From Streptomyces sp. RKAG290 (GTDB taxonomy: Bacteria; Actinomycetota; Actinomycetes; Streptomycetales; Streptomycetaceae): a stretch of DNA of 64,000 nucleotides. The translations under genes were made by a program, and so were the position numbers. Positions 10,132 to 18,328 of the stretch are shown here, in pieces. The notes below the pieces were generated by a model, which did not search any database, was not told the origin of the DNA, and was given only the letters and a program-made list of their open reading frames with translations. The first letter of the stretch is position 1. The number at the start of each line of letters is the position of its first letter. The DNA lies in NCBI RefSeq assembly GCF_023701695.1, contig NZ_JAJOZC010000001.1, positions 4,401,894 through 4,465,893 of the forward strand, read 5' to 3'.

Positions 10132-11319
10132 ATGACGACGACCGCCATCTCCCACATCTCCGCACTGGTCACCAACGACCCCTCCCTCGGTGACAACTCC
10201 CCCCTCGGACTGATCCAGGACGCGGCCGTCGTCATCGAGGGCGACCGGGTCGTCTGGACCGGTGAATCAAGCAAAGCACCCGCCACCGACAACGCCGTCG
10301 ACGCGGCCGGCCGGGCCGTGATCCCCGGCTTCGTGGACTCCCACTCCCACCTCCTGTTCGCCGGTGACCGCACCCAGGAGTTCAACGCCCGGATGTCCGG
10401 CCGGGCCTACACCGCCGGCGGCATCAGGACCACCGTCGCCGCCACCCGCGCCGCCACCGACGAGGAACTCTCCGCCAACGTCGCCCGCTACCTCGCGGAG
10501 GCGCTGCGGCAGGGCACCACCACCTTCGAGACCAAGTCCGGCTACGGCCTCACCGTCGAGGACGAGGCCCGCGCGCTGCGCATCGCCGCCCGCCACACCG
10601 ACGAGGTGACCTTCCTCGGCGCCCACATCGTCTCCCCGGACTACGCGGACGACCCGGCCGGCTACGTCGACCTGGTCACCGGTCCGATGCTCGACGCCTG
10701 CGCCCCGTACGCCCGTTGGATCGACGTCTTCTGCGAGAAGGGGGCGTTCGACGGGGACCAGGCCCGCGCCGTGCTCACCGCGGGCCTGGCCAAGGGTCTG
10801 CACCCGCGCGTGCACGCCAACCAGCTCGGCCACGGTCCCGGCGTCCAGCTCGCCGTCGAACTCGACGCCGCGTCAGCCGACCACTGCACCCACCTCACCG
10901 ACGCCGACATCGACGCCCTGGCCCAGTCCGCCACCGTCGCCACGCTGCTGCCCGGCGCCGAGTTCTCCACCCGCGCCGCCTGGCCCGACGCCCGCCGCAT
11001 CCTCGACGCGGGCGCCACCGTCGCGCTCTCCACGGACTGCAACCCGGGCTCCTCGTTCACCTCTTCCATGCCCTTCTGCGTCGCACTCGCCGTGCGCGAC
11101 ATGGGCATGACCCCCGACGAGGCACTCTGGTCCGCCACCGCGGGCGGCGCCGCGGCCCTGCGCCGCACGGACATCGGCCGCATCACCCCCGGTGCCCGTG
11201 CCGACCTGGTGATCCTGGACGCGCCCAGCCATGTCCATCTCGCCTACCGGCCGGGCGTACCGCTGGTGCACGAGGTCTGGCGGCGCGGCGAGCGCATCGG
11301 TGTACGGGAGCGCGCCTGA
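10132..11319 (+). CDS. hutI: Imidazolonepropionase
   Basis: HutI hydrolyses 4-imidazolone-5-propionate to N-formimino-L-glutamate, between HutU and HutF in the pathway. The 395-aa protein has the amidohydrolase HxH motif (PGFVDSHSHLLFAGDR, H71/H73), the KSGYGLTVEDE segment and the closing STDCNPGSS region typical of HutI. ATG at 10132 follows AAGGAGAGC with suitable spacing; 62 bases separate it from hutF. It is the last gene of the operon and is followed by a strong hairpin. Histidine ammonia-lyase (hutH) is not in the window. Confidence 0.95.
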   Translation: MTTTAISHISALVTNDPSLGDNSPLGLIQDAAVVIEGDRVVWTGESSKAPATDNAVDAAGRAVIPGFVDSHSHLLFAGDRTQEFNARMSGRAYTAGGIRTTVAATRAATDEELSANVARYLAEALRQGTTTFETKSGYGLTVEDEARALRIAARHTDEVTFLGAHIVSPDYADDPAGYVDLVTGPMLDACAPYARWIDVFCEKGAFDGDQARAVLTAGLAKGLHPRVHANQLGHGPGVQLAVELDAASADHCTHLTDADIDALAQSATVATLLPGAEFSTRAAWPDARRILDAGATVALSTDCNPGSSFTSSMPFCVALAVRDMGMTPDEALWSATAGGAAALRRTDIGRITPGARADLVILDAPSHVHLAYRPGVPLVHEVWRRGERIGVRERA

Positions 11320-11340
11320 CGTCACGGCAGCAACGCGGAA

Positions 11341-11370
11341 GGACCTGCCCCTTGTCGGGGCAGGTCCTTT
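11341..11370. terminator. Bidirectional terminator between hutI and the sigma gene
   Basis: GGACCTGCCCC (11341-11351), loop TTGTC, GGGGCAGGTCC (11357-11367), then TTT. The 11-bp stem with an A-rich left flank and T-rich right flank would work for both convergent transcripts. A second hairpin (CCTCGCAC/GTGCGAGG, 11381-11400) follows. Confidence 0.85.
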
Positions 11371-11407
11371 GTCCGGCAGTCCTCGCACGGCGGTGCGAGG
11401 TGCCCGC

Positions 11408-12370
11408 TCATTCGTCCAGCGTCAGGCCCTTGCGGAGCTTGGCCAGGGTGCGGGAGAGCAGCCGTGACACGTGCATCTGGGAGATGCCGAGCTCCTCGCC
11501 GATCTCCGCCTGCGTCAGGTTGGCGACGAACCGGAGCGAGAGGATGTGCCGGTCGCGGCCCGGCAGCGAGGCGATGAGCGGCTTCAGGGACTCGACGTAC
11601 TCGATGCCTTCGAGACCGTGGTCCTCGTAGCCGATCCGGTCGGTCAGCGCGCCTTCGTTCTCGTCCTCCTCGGGCTTGGCGTCCAGCGAGCTCGCGGTGT
11701 ACGCGTTGCTCGCGGCCATGCCCTCGACGACCTCGTCCTTGGTGATGCCCAGGCGGTCGGCGAGCTCGCCCACGGTGGGCGCTCGGTCCAGCTTCTGGGC
11801 GAGCTCGTCGCCCGCCTTGGCCAGGTCGAGCCGCAGCTCCTGCAGGCGGCGCGGCACGCGCACGGACCAGCTGGTGTCACGGAAGAACCGCTTGATCTCG
11901 CCGACGATGGTCGGCATCGCGAAGGTCGGGAACTCGACTCCCCGGCTGAGCTCGAAGCGGTCGATCGCCTTGATCAGGCCGATGGTGCCGACCTGGATGA
12001 TGTCCTCCATCGGTTCGCTGCGGGAGCGGAACCGGGAGGCGGCGAACTTGACCAGGGCCAGGTTCAGCTCGACGAGCGTGTTGCGTACGTAGGAGTACTC
12101 GCGGGTGCCCTCTTCGAGGGACTCGAGCCGGGCGAAGAGCGTCTTCGAGAGCGCCCTGGCGTCGAGCGCCCCCACTTCGGCGTAGGGCGGGATCTCGGGG
12201 AGCCCCGCGAGGCCGTCGGTGAGGTCTTCGGTGTCGCTGTTGTCACTGCTTGTGGTGCTGCTGCGCGGACCGTCCAGGACGGTCGCGGCAAGGGAGTCTG
12301 ATTCGGTCAGTCCCTGAGGACATGCTGACGTCGCGTGGTGGGTACGCGATTCGTCGAGCCGGGGTGACAT
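11408..12370 (-). CDS. SigB/SigF/SigI-type (group 3) RNA polymerase sigma factor
   Basis: The 320-aa product has a variable N-terminal 60 residues, then sigma region 2 (RNTLVELNLALVKFAASRF, MEDIIQVGTIGLIKAIDRFE), region 3 (VRVPRRLQELRLDLAKAGDE) and region 4 (LTQAEIGEELGISQMHVSRLL). Group 3 sigma factors of this type direct stress and developmental genes in Streptomyces and are held by RsbW-like anti-sigma kinases. ATG at 12370 is supported by GGAGGAGACC immediately upstream; an in-frame ATG at 12394 lacks a site. The divergent STAS gene and the RsbW-like gene beyond it are the expected partner-switching partners. From memory it corresponds to S. coelicolor sigI. Confidence 0.88.
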   Translation of the reverse strand: MSPRLDESRTHHATSACPQGLTESDSLAATVLDGPRSSTTSSDNSDTEDLTDGLAGLPEIPPYAEVGALDARALSKTLFARLESLEEGTREYSYVRNTLVELNLALVKFAASRFRSRSEPMEDIIQVGTIGLIKAIDRFELSRGVEFPTFAMPTIVGEIKRFFRDTSWSVRVPRRLQELRLDLAKAGDELAQKLDRAPTVGELADRLGITKDEVVEGMAASNAYTASSLDAKPEEDENEGALTDRIGYEDHGLEGIEYVESLKPLIASLPGRDRHILSLRFVANLTQAEIGEELGISQMHVSRLLSRTLAKLRKGLTLDE

Positions 12371-12475
12371 GGTCTCCTCCATCGTTCTCGGCATATGGCT
12401 GCCGATGCCGATACGTGTCTCCTGCGGTGAAGCGGCGCCTCCAAAGCCGGCCGTGTTTTGGGTGTCCCCCTACCC

Positions 12476-12500
12476 TTACCCGGTCTTTGCGGGTCGTTAC
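12476..12500 (-). promoter_or_regulatory. Possible SigB-type promoter for the sigma gene
   Basis: On the minus strand GTAAC (12500-12496) is followed after 14 bases by GGGTAA (12481-12476), close to the SigB-family pattern GNNTN-spacer-GGGTA. It lies 106-130 bases upstream of the sigma ATG, which would allow autoregulation. The match is by eye and short. Confidence 0.4.
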
Positions 12501-12654
12501 AAGCTCCAATTGACGCTATATGTCCGGTTTGTTGAGGTCTTCGGCTACCGCGTGGCGCACGGAACGCGTACTGTTTTAGGAACATCAGCGACAGCTGCAA
12601 CGCAACTGCATGCACGGTGATGCAGACAGTGACGATCAGTGAAGAGGGACGGGC

Positions 12655-13023
12655 ATGGGCCGCGGGACGGTCGGCAGCGCGAACCGGGGGCGGCTTCAGG
12701 TCGAGGCCCGGACCGATGGCCGCAGCGAGATTGTGACGCCAGTGGGTGAGCTCGATCACCACACGGCCGATCTGCTGCGCGAGCCCTTGGAGCACGCGGT
12801 CGAGCAGGGGCGTGCGCGCCTGGTGGTCGACTGCTCGAAACTCGAATTCTGTGATTCCACCGGACTGAACGTCCTGCTCGGTGCCCGCCTCAAGGCGGAG
12901 GCGGCCGGGGGAGGGGTCCATCTGGCCGGAATGCTGCCGGTGGTGGCGCGGGTCTTCGAGATCACCGGGGCCGAGGCGGTTTTCACCGTCCATGGCTCCC
13001 TCGAAGAGGCCCTGGAGAGCTGA
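12655..13023 (+). CDS. STAS-domain anti-sigma factor antagonist
   Basis: The 122-aa protein is a stand-alone STAS domain (RsbV/SpoIIAA type). The phosphorylation motif CDSTGLNVLL has its Ser near residue 68, and LVVDCSKLEFCDSTGL forms the core strand and turn. Dephosphorylated STAS protein binds the anti-sigma kinase and frees the sigma factor; phosphorylation by the kinase inactivates it. ATG at 12655 has AGAGGGAC upstream. It diverges from the sigma gene and precedes the RsbW-like gene, forming a compact partner-switching module. Confidence 0.92.
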   Translation: MGRGTVGSANRGRLQVEARTDGRSEIVTPVGELDHHTADLLREPLEHAVEQGRARLVVDCSKLEFCDSTGLNVLLGARLKAEAAGGGVHLAGMLPVVARVFEITGAEAVFTVHGSLEEALES

Positions 13024-13251
13024 TCGGGACGTGCTCTTTCGTCCCGGATGTCTCATCTGTTGCCCGCGTCACGCGATTCGCGTAGGCGAAGTGGGTGTTG
13101 TCACCAATCGGCCGGGCAGGAGACCCCCCGTCAGGCCCTCGGTGAGCTGCACGCTCGGTATCTGTGCGGTAGCTGTATGAGTGTCGGTAGCGGTATCCGT
13201 TTTTTGTATCTGTTCGATGGCGACATGGTGAATCGGTGAGGTGAAGCGCTG

Positions 13252-13791
13252 ATGAGCACCACCCGGCAGCATCCGCCGGGCGACCTCGGCCGCGAGCCGG
13301 AGGGCGCAGGCGTGGGTGCACGCGCCGACGCGGAGACCCGCGCGGAAGCGGGCGCCGGCGTTCCCTCCGGCGGGCCCGTCGAGCGGCAGTGGCGCACGCT
13401 GTCGCTCCGGGAGGCCAGCGGCATCGTGCCGACGGCCCGAGATTTCGCCCGTCAGGCCCTCCACGACTGGGGCTGGCTCCCCGCGGCGACCGCCGACCGC
13501 CGTGCCGCCGCCGAGGACGTCCTCCTGGTCGTCTCCGAGCTGGTCACCAACGCGTGCCTGCACGCGGACGGCCCCGACGAGCTCCGGATCTCGTGCACGC
13601 CGAAGGCGCTGCGCGTCGAGGTCGCCGACGGCAGCGCGGGACAGCCCGCACCGCGTACCCCGCACCGGGCGGGGCGCCCCGGTGGCCACGGCATGTTCAT
13701 CGTGCAGCGGCTCTGCCTGGACTGGGGAGTCCTGCGGGTGCCGGACGCCCCCGGCAAGACCGTCTGGGCGGAACTGGCCGCCCCGGCGTAG
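13252..13791 (+). CDS. RsbW-like ATP-binding protein (probable anti-sigma factor kinase)
   Basis: The 179-aa product has a non-conserved, Gly/Ala-rich N-terminus (about 1-45) and a GHKL HATPase domain (about 50-175): N box VSELVTNACLHADG and a G box resembling GGHGMFIVQRLCLDWG. Proteins of this kind bind sigma factors and phosphorylate STAS antagonists. With the STAS gene 230 bases upstream and the divergent sigma gene it probably forms the switch. Streptomyces encodes many such ATPases that pair with other partners, so the assignment to this sigma factor rests on proximity. Confidence 0.85.
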   Translation: MSTTRQHPPGDLGREPEGAGVGARADAETRAEAGAGVPSGGPVERQWRTLSLREASGIVPTARDFARQALHDWGWLPAATADRRAAAEDVLLVVSELVTNACLHADGPDELRISCTPKALRVEVADGSAGQPAPRTPHRAGRPGGHGMFIVQRLCLDWGVLRVPDAPGKTVWAELAAPA

Positions 13792-13879
13792 CCGCCCGCG
13801 GGTTTCCTGCCCGGACCCGGGGGAGCCCCCTCCCCCGGGAGCCCGTCCCGGAATAACCGAAGAGCCTGAGCACCTTGAG

Positions 13880-13908
13880 GAGCGCGCCGATCCGGCGCGC
13901 TCTTTGTC
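13880..13908 (+). terminator. Terminator after the RsbW-like gene
   Basis: GAGCGCGCC (13880-13888), loop GATCC, GGCGCGCTC (13894-13902), followed by TTTGTC. The 9-bp perfect stem and T-rich tail make a Rho-independent terminator about 90 bases past the stop. Confidence 0.8.
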
Positions 13909-14020
13909 TTCCCTCCACAAGGCCCCAGGCGTACCTTGAGCGCCCAATCTGATGTGTCGTCAGTTATTGGTGCCGCGCCCGAGCGGCGCACGGCGACTCC
14001 CGGCATGAGGGGAACTCGAG

Positions 14021-14689
14021 GTGTCGTACCAGAAGCGAACAGCTCTCGCGCTGGCGTCCGGGCTGGCGGGGGCGGCGGTGCTGATGGCCGCGCCCGTCGC
14101 CCACGCGACGGTCGTGGACGTCAACTACAAGTGCAAGACCCCGATCGGGGACAAGGCCGCCGTGTCGCCCATCGACATCAAGAGCGTCAGGAGCGGCAGT
14201 GGCTACAAGCTCACGATGTCCTTCCAGAAGGGCGTCTCGTCCAGCCCGGTCGAACTGGGCAAGGGGGCGATGAACCCCAGCGCGGTGATCAAGGTGGGCG
14301 GCGCGGACCCGGGCCAGGTCGCGGTCTCCGGACCGGCCAACCCCGCGGCGATTCCCGCCAACAGCCCCATCAAGATCAGTGACCTGTCGGGGACGTACAC
14401 CCCGAAGAAGAGCGGCAAGGTCGACTTCACCGCCGGGGTGCTCACCATCAAGGCGCTCGGTACGACGACGACCTGCACCCCGTCCAACAACCCGGGCCCC
14501 TCGCTCACCCTCGACGTCAAGGCCGGCGGCGGCGGTGCGCAGAGCGCACCGGACACCGGCGGTTCGCTGCCGAAGACCGGTCCGCTCGACTCCGCGGTGG
14601 CGCTCGGCACGCTGGGCGGCACGGTCCTGCTGGCCGGCGCGGCCGGGGTCCTGTGGCTGACCAGGCGCGGGCAGCGGGCCGCGGGCTGA
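14021..14689 (+). CDS. Secreted protein with LPXTG sortase sorting signal
   Basis: The 222-aa product begins with a signal peptide (LALASGLAGAAVLMAAPVAHA, cleavage after about residue 29), then a compact domain with two Cys (VNYKCKTP and TTTCTPSN). It ends with LPKTG at 183-187, a hydrophobic span (ALGTLGGTVLLAGAAGVLWL) and RRGQR: a complete cell-wall sorting signal. The domain, with NPAAIPANSPIKISDLSGTY, recurs in the 16851 product. Streptomyces sortases favour LAXTG, so LPKTG is notable. GTG at 14021 is preceded by GAGGGGAACTCGAG. It leads a surface operon; its role is unknown. Confidence 0.85.
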   Translation: MSYQKRTALALASGLAGAAVLMAAPVAHATVVDVNYKCKTPIGDKAAVSPIDIKSVRSGSGYKLTMSFQKGVSSSPVELGKGAMNPSAVIKVGGADPGQVAVSGPANPAAIPANSPIKISDLSGTYTPKKSGKVDFTAGVLTIKALGTTTTCTPSNNPGPSLTLDVKAGGGGAQSAPDTGGSLPKTGPLDSAVALGTLGGTVLLAGAAGVLWLTRRGQRAAG

Positions 14690-14734
14690 CAACCCCGCGC
14701 ACCGCAGCCGCCGTCACGCACCAGGGAGCCGCCC

Positions 14735-15733
14735 ATGTCGCCGATGACCGGTCACGCCGCCCGATTCGCCCTCGCCCTGCCGCTGCTCGCCGCCCTGTGG
14801 GCCACCCTCACCCCGGCCCCGGTGGCCGGCGCCGCCGAGCACCCGGCTGCCCCGGCCTGGACGGCGCAGCCCGCGGCGAACGGCGACGGCCGGGGCGGCG
14901 GCAGACCGTACCTCTACCTGGAGGGCCTGCCCGGCAGCGTCCTCCAGGACCGGCTCTCGGTCACCAACCCGGGCCCGGAGCCGGTCACCGTACGGCTGCG
15001 CGGCGCGGACGCGTACAACACCGGCAGCGGCGGCTTCGCGGTGCGGGGCGCGCACGGCTCCACCGGGACGGGGGCCTGGCTGCGCACCGCCGCCACGAAG
15101 GTGACCGTCCCCGCCCGCACCCGCGCGGAGGTGCCCGTCTCCGTCACCGTGCCGCCGGACGCGCTGCCCGGCGACCACCCTGGTGCGATCGTCGCCGAGA
15201 GCGGTGGCCGCTCGGTGGGCGTCCGGGTCCAGCTGCGTGTCGGCGGGCCGACGCTGGCCGCGCTCACGGTCGAGGACGTCACGGTGTCCGGGCGGACCAT
15301 CCACTACACGCTGGTCAACCGGGGCAACGCGGTCCTCGTGCCACGTCTGGCGGTCAGCGCCGACGGGTTGTTCGGGGCCCTGCTGCGGCGCGACGCCCGC
15401 ACCCTGCCCGTGGAGCTGCTGCCCGGACAGCGGGTGCGGTTCACCGAACCGTGGCGGGACACCCCCGCCCTGGACTCCGCCACCGTCCGGCTGCGCGTCA
15501 CGGCGGCGGGCGGCGCGCACGGCGAGGCGACGGCCGCCGCGCGCTTCGTCCCCTGGACACCGGTGGCCGGCGGCGCGCTCCTCCTGCTGGGCGCCGTCGC
15601 CGCGGGTGCGTACGGCATGCGGCGACGGCGAAGAGCGCGGCAGGGCGGGCGCGACGACGGGCCCGCCCCGTCCCCTGACCCACAACAGCGACCCGATGAG
15701 AGGCACTTGGTGAAGGCGGGAGCGGAATCGTGA
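14735..15733 (+). CDS. Secreted, C-terminally anchored protein resembling DUF916/WxL-associated proteins
   Basis: The 332-aa product has a signal peptide (FALALPLLAALWATLTPAPV), an extracellular beta-rich region with SVTNPGPEPVTVRL and ALPGDHPGAIVAESG, and a C-terminal transmembrane helix (VAGGALLLLGAVAAGAYGM) followed by RRRRR. Its layout resembles the DUF916 peptidoglycan-binding proteins that accompany WxL surface proteins in Firmicutes; similarity is judged by eye. ATG at 14735 lies 45 bases after the sortase-substrate gene and its stop overlaps the next start as GTGA, so it belongs to the same operon and probably binds or presents the anchored proteins. Confidence 0.65.
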   Translation: MSPMTGHAARFALALPLLAALWATLTPAPVAGAAEHPAAPAWTAQPAANGDGRGGGRPYLYLEGLPGSVLQDRLSVTNPGPEPVTVRLRGADAYNTGSGGFAVRGAHGSTGTGAWLRTAATKVTVPARTRAEVPVSVTVPPDALPGDHPGAIVAESGGRSVGVRVQLRVGGPTLAALTVEDVTVSGRTIHYTLVNRGNAVLVPRLAVSADGLFGALLRRDARTLPVELLPGQRVRFTEPWRDTPALDSATVRLRVTAAGGAHGEATAAARFVPWTPVAGGALLLLGAVAAGAYGMRRRRRARQGGRDDGPAPSPDPQQRPDERHLVKAGAES

Positions 15734-16854
15734 CTGGAAGGACCGGACCGGTGGGACCCCGCAGCGACGGCCGCGGGCGGGCGGGCGTGCTGCTCGCCGT
15801 ACTGCTCGCCACGCTGCTGCCCGCCCTGCTGCTGACCGCGACCGCCGCCCACGCCGCAGGCCGGAGCGCGGCGGACCCGAAGCCGGCGGTGACGCTCTCC
15901 AAGAAGCAGGCGGGCAAGGGCGGCGAGGTCACCGTCAAAGGCAGCGGCTGGCCGGCCGGCACCCTGCTGATGATGCTGATCTGCGGTCGGTCCACCCCCG
16001 CACGCGGCGTGATCGGCGGCACCAACTCCTGCGCCAACGCGGACGGCCGGGCCGTCACCACCGACTCCAAGGGCGCGTTCACCAAGAAGCTGCCGGTCGC
16101 GGAGCCGCCCGAACCGTGCCCCTGCGTGGTGCACGTCGCCACGGTCACCGGCGAACAGGCCCTGGCCGACGCCGTGTTCGTCGTCGCCGGACACCCCGTC
16201 GCCGCACTGCCCGAGCGGAGCGGTGACGGGAAGCTCGCCGTACTCGCCAGCACCCGGCTGGAGGGCGACAGCGGAATCCTCACCTGGTTCGGCGCCCCGG
16301 CGTCGCGCCGTCTCGTCCTCACCGTCGGCAACCTGGGCTCCGCCGCGGTCAAGAACCCGGTCTTCGAGGTCGGCACCGCACACGGCGTCTACGCCCCGCA
16401 GTGGGAGGAGCGGCAGTGGCGAGGGACCATCGAGCCCGGCCGCAAGGCGCGCGTCGAACTCCCGGTCGAGCTGTCGCCTGGCGCCCACGGCGACTACCAG
16501 ATCTCGCTGAAGTACGGCTCGAAGGTGCTGGCCGAGCAGCCGTGGGGGGTCGGCCGCCCGTGGGGCGTGACGCTCTTCTGGATCCTGCTCTGCCTCGTCG
16601 TGCCCGCCGCCGTGTTCCGGATCGGCATGGCGATCGTCGACAAGGTACGGCCGCGCCCCGCGCATGCGTCGCGCCGGCGCCCCGGCCGGCTCGCCGAGGT
16701 GACCGCCCGGCTGCCGAGGCTGCGGCGGGCACCGGAGCCACCCGTGAGCCCCGCGCCCGCGACGGGCGCGAGCACCCCGGCGGCCGCGCTGCCGTGGTTC
16801 ACCCCTGATTCCGCACCGTCAGAGCACAGACCGACGACGAAGGGACATTCGTGA
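15730..16854 (+). CDS. Membrane-anchored extracellular protein with Ig-like N-domain
   Basis: The 374-aa protein has a signal peptide (residues about 15-42, LLAVLLATLLPALLLTATAA), then a domain beginning TLSKKQAGKGGEVTVKGSGW like neocarzinostatin/IPT-type Ig folds, with Cys pairs (LICGRS, NSCAN, PCPCVV). A second beta-rich region follows, then a transmembrane helix (TLFWILLCLVVPAAVFRIGM) and an Arg/Pro-rich cytoplasmic tail. GTG at 15730 overlaps the previous stop (GTGA) and its own stop overlaps the next start (GTGA), so the last three genes are translationally coupled. Role unknown; probably assists surface assembly with its neighbours. Confidence 0.65.
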   Translation: MTGRTGPVGPRSDGRGRAGVLLAVLLATLLPALLLTATAAHAAGRSAADPKPAVTLSKKQAGKGGEVTVKGSGWPAGTLLMMLICGRSTPARGVIGGTNSCANADGRAVTTDSKGAFTKKLPVAEPPEPCPCVVHVATVTGEQALADAVFVVAGHPVAALPERSGDGKLAVLASTRLEGDSGILTWFGAPASRRLVLTVGNLGSAAVKNPVFEVGTAHGVYAPQWEERQWRGTIEPGRKARVELPVELSPGAHGDYQISLKYGSKVLAEQPWGVGRPWGVTLFWILLCLVVPAAVFRIGMAIVDKVRPRPAHASRRRPGRLAEVTARLPRLRRAPEPPVSPAPATGASTPAAALPWFTPDSAPSEHRPTTKGHS

Positions 16855-18251
16855 GTACGCAACGCAGGACGGTCGCGGCGGGAGTCGCGATGATGATCGG
16901 CGGGGCGGGCATGCTGCTGGCCGCGAGCCCGGCCCAGGCCGCCGACGTCTCGTACAAGACGGAGTGCATACCGCCACCCATCTCCGGCCTGCCGGCCGTG
17001 CAGGGCACCACGAAGGTGCAGCTGACGGCGCCCGCGGCCGCCAAGGTCGGGGACACCGTCGAGGTGGTGTGGAAGACGGTCGAGGCCGCCTCCAGGAACC
17101 CCGACGTCCTGGACCTGGACAAGGACACCGTCAAGCCGACCGGCACGGTCAAGCTGGGCGGTGCCGCCACCGGCGACCTGAAGATGGAGGGGCCGCGGCA
17201 GAACCCGGCGATCCCCAAGAACAGCCCGATGATCCTGCCGGACATGAAGGGCTCGCTGAAGCTGGAGAAGGCGGGTGACCTCACGCTGACGCCCGACGGG
17301 TACAACATCAACGTCTCCAAGCCGCTCTCCACGGACACCAAGTGCTCCCCGAAGGAGACGGTCCAGCCGGGCGCGACGATCAAGGTCACGGACGGCGGGG
17401 GCGCGACCACCGGCGGTGCCGACACCGGTGGCGCGGATGCCGGCGGTGCGGACGCGGGTGGTGCGGACGCGGGCGGTGCGGATGCCGGCGGTGCCGACAC
17501 CGGCGGCGCGGATGCTGGAGGTGCGGACGCGGGCGGTGCCGACACCGGTGGTACGGACGCCGGAGGCGCCACCGCGGGCTCCGGCGGCAGCGGCGGTGCC
17601 ACCGACTTCCCGGGCAAGGAGGTCGCCGTCGACTTCGCCTGCAAGTCACCGGGCCCGGCCGCCATCGCCGGCAAGGTGACGATCAACGCCAAGAAGGACG
17701 GCGGGAGCTACGGACTCACGGTCAAGACGGCCAAGGGCGTGATGGACAGCCCGGCCGATCTGCCCGCGGGTGCGCTCAAGCCGTCCATGAAGATCGTCAT
17801 AGGCGGCGCGGACAAGGGCTCGGTGAACGTCACCGGGCCCGGGAACCCCGCGCCCCTGGAGACCGGGAAGCCGGTCGACCTGCCGGACATGACCGGTACG
17901 TACAAGCCGGGGGCCTCCGGCAAGTCCACCCTCACCCCCGGCACCCTGACGATCGACGTCACGCTGGGCACATCGAAGATCAACATCCCGTGCACGGTCA
18001 AGGGCACGCCGAAGGCGTCGCTCGAACTCGACACCACCGCCCAGCAGGGCGGTGCGTCCGGCGGCGACACCGCGGGCTCCGGCGGAGCGGCGGCGGCGGG
18101 CGGCACGGCCTCCGGCGGCGGGCTCGCGGCCACCGGAGCCGAGGACAACGGCGCCCTGCGCGCACTCGGCCTGGTCGCCGGCACGGCGATCCTGCTGGGC
18201 GGCGCGGTGTTCACCTTCACCCCGTGGCGCAGGCTGCGGTCCGGCCGGTGA
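16851..18251 (+). CDS. Secreted two-domain surface protein with LAXTG sortase signal
   Basis: The 466-aa product has a signal peptide (AAGVAMMIGGAGMLLAASPA), two homologous domains (about 30-180 and 250-400) related to the 14021 product, a repetitive linker of GGADA/GGADT pentapeptides (about 187-240) and a sorting signal LAATG at 425-429, hydrophobic ALGLVAGTAILLGGAVF and RRLRSGR. LAXTG is the class E sortase motif of Streptomyces (family knowledge). Cysteines pair across each domain (TECIPPP/DTKCSP; FACKSP/NIPCTV). GTG at 16851 overlaps the preceding stop. It is the last gene of the operon. Confidence 0.85.
   Translation: MSTQRRTVAAGVAMMIGGAGMLLAASPAQAADVSYKTECIPPPISGLPAVQGTTKVQLTAPAAAKVGDTVEVVWKTVEAASRNPDVLDLDKDTVKPTGTVKLGGAATGDLKMEGPRQNPAIPKNSPMILPDMKGSLKLEKAGDLTLTPDGYNINVSKPLSTDTKCSPKETVQPGATIKVTDGGGATTGGADTGGADAGGADAGGADAGGADAGGADTGGADAGGADAGGADTGGTDAGGATAGSGGSGGATDFPGKEVAVDFACKSPGPAAIAGKVTINAKKDGGSYGLTVKTAKGVMDSPADLPAGALKPSMKIVIGGADKGSVNVTGPGNPAPLETGKPVDLPDMTGTYKPGASGKSTLTPGTLTIDVTLGTSKINIPCTVKGTPKASLELDTTAQQGGASGGDTAGSGGAAAAGGTASGGGLAATGAEDNGALRALGLVAGTAILLGGAVFTFTPWRRLRSGR
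17412..17577 (+). repeat. 15-base in-frame tandem repeat encoding GGAD(A/T)
   Basis: About eleven tandem units of GGCGGTGCSGACRCS-like sequence encode the pentapeptide GGADA or GGADT that links the two domains of the surface protein. Units differ mainly in third positions and in the A/T of the fifth residue. Length should vary between strains by slippage. Confidence 0.9.
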
Positions 18252-18272
18252 GCTGAGCCCGTGGACGACGGC

Positions 18273-18312
18273 AGGGGCCGCCGCACCGTTTCGACGGTGC
18301 GGCGGCCCCTGC
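18273..18312. terminator. Strong bidirectional terminator
   Basis: An 18-bp perfect stem (CAGGGGCCGCCGCACCGT at 18273-18290, its complement at 18295-18312) is closed by a stable TTCG tetraloop. It lies between the convergent surface operon and the peptide transporter gene. Confidence 0.85.
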
Positions 18313-18328
18313 TCGGTGCGTCGTGCGG

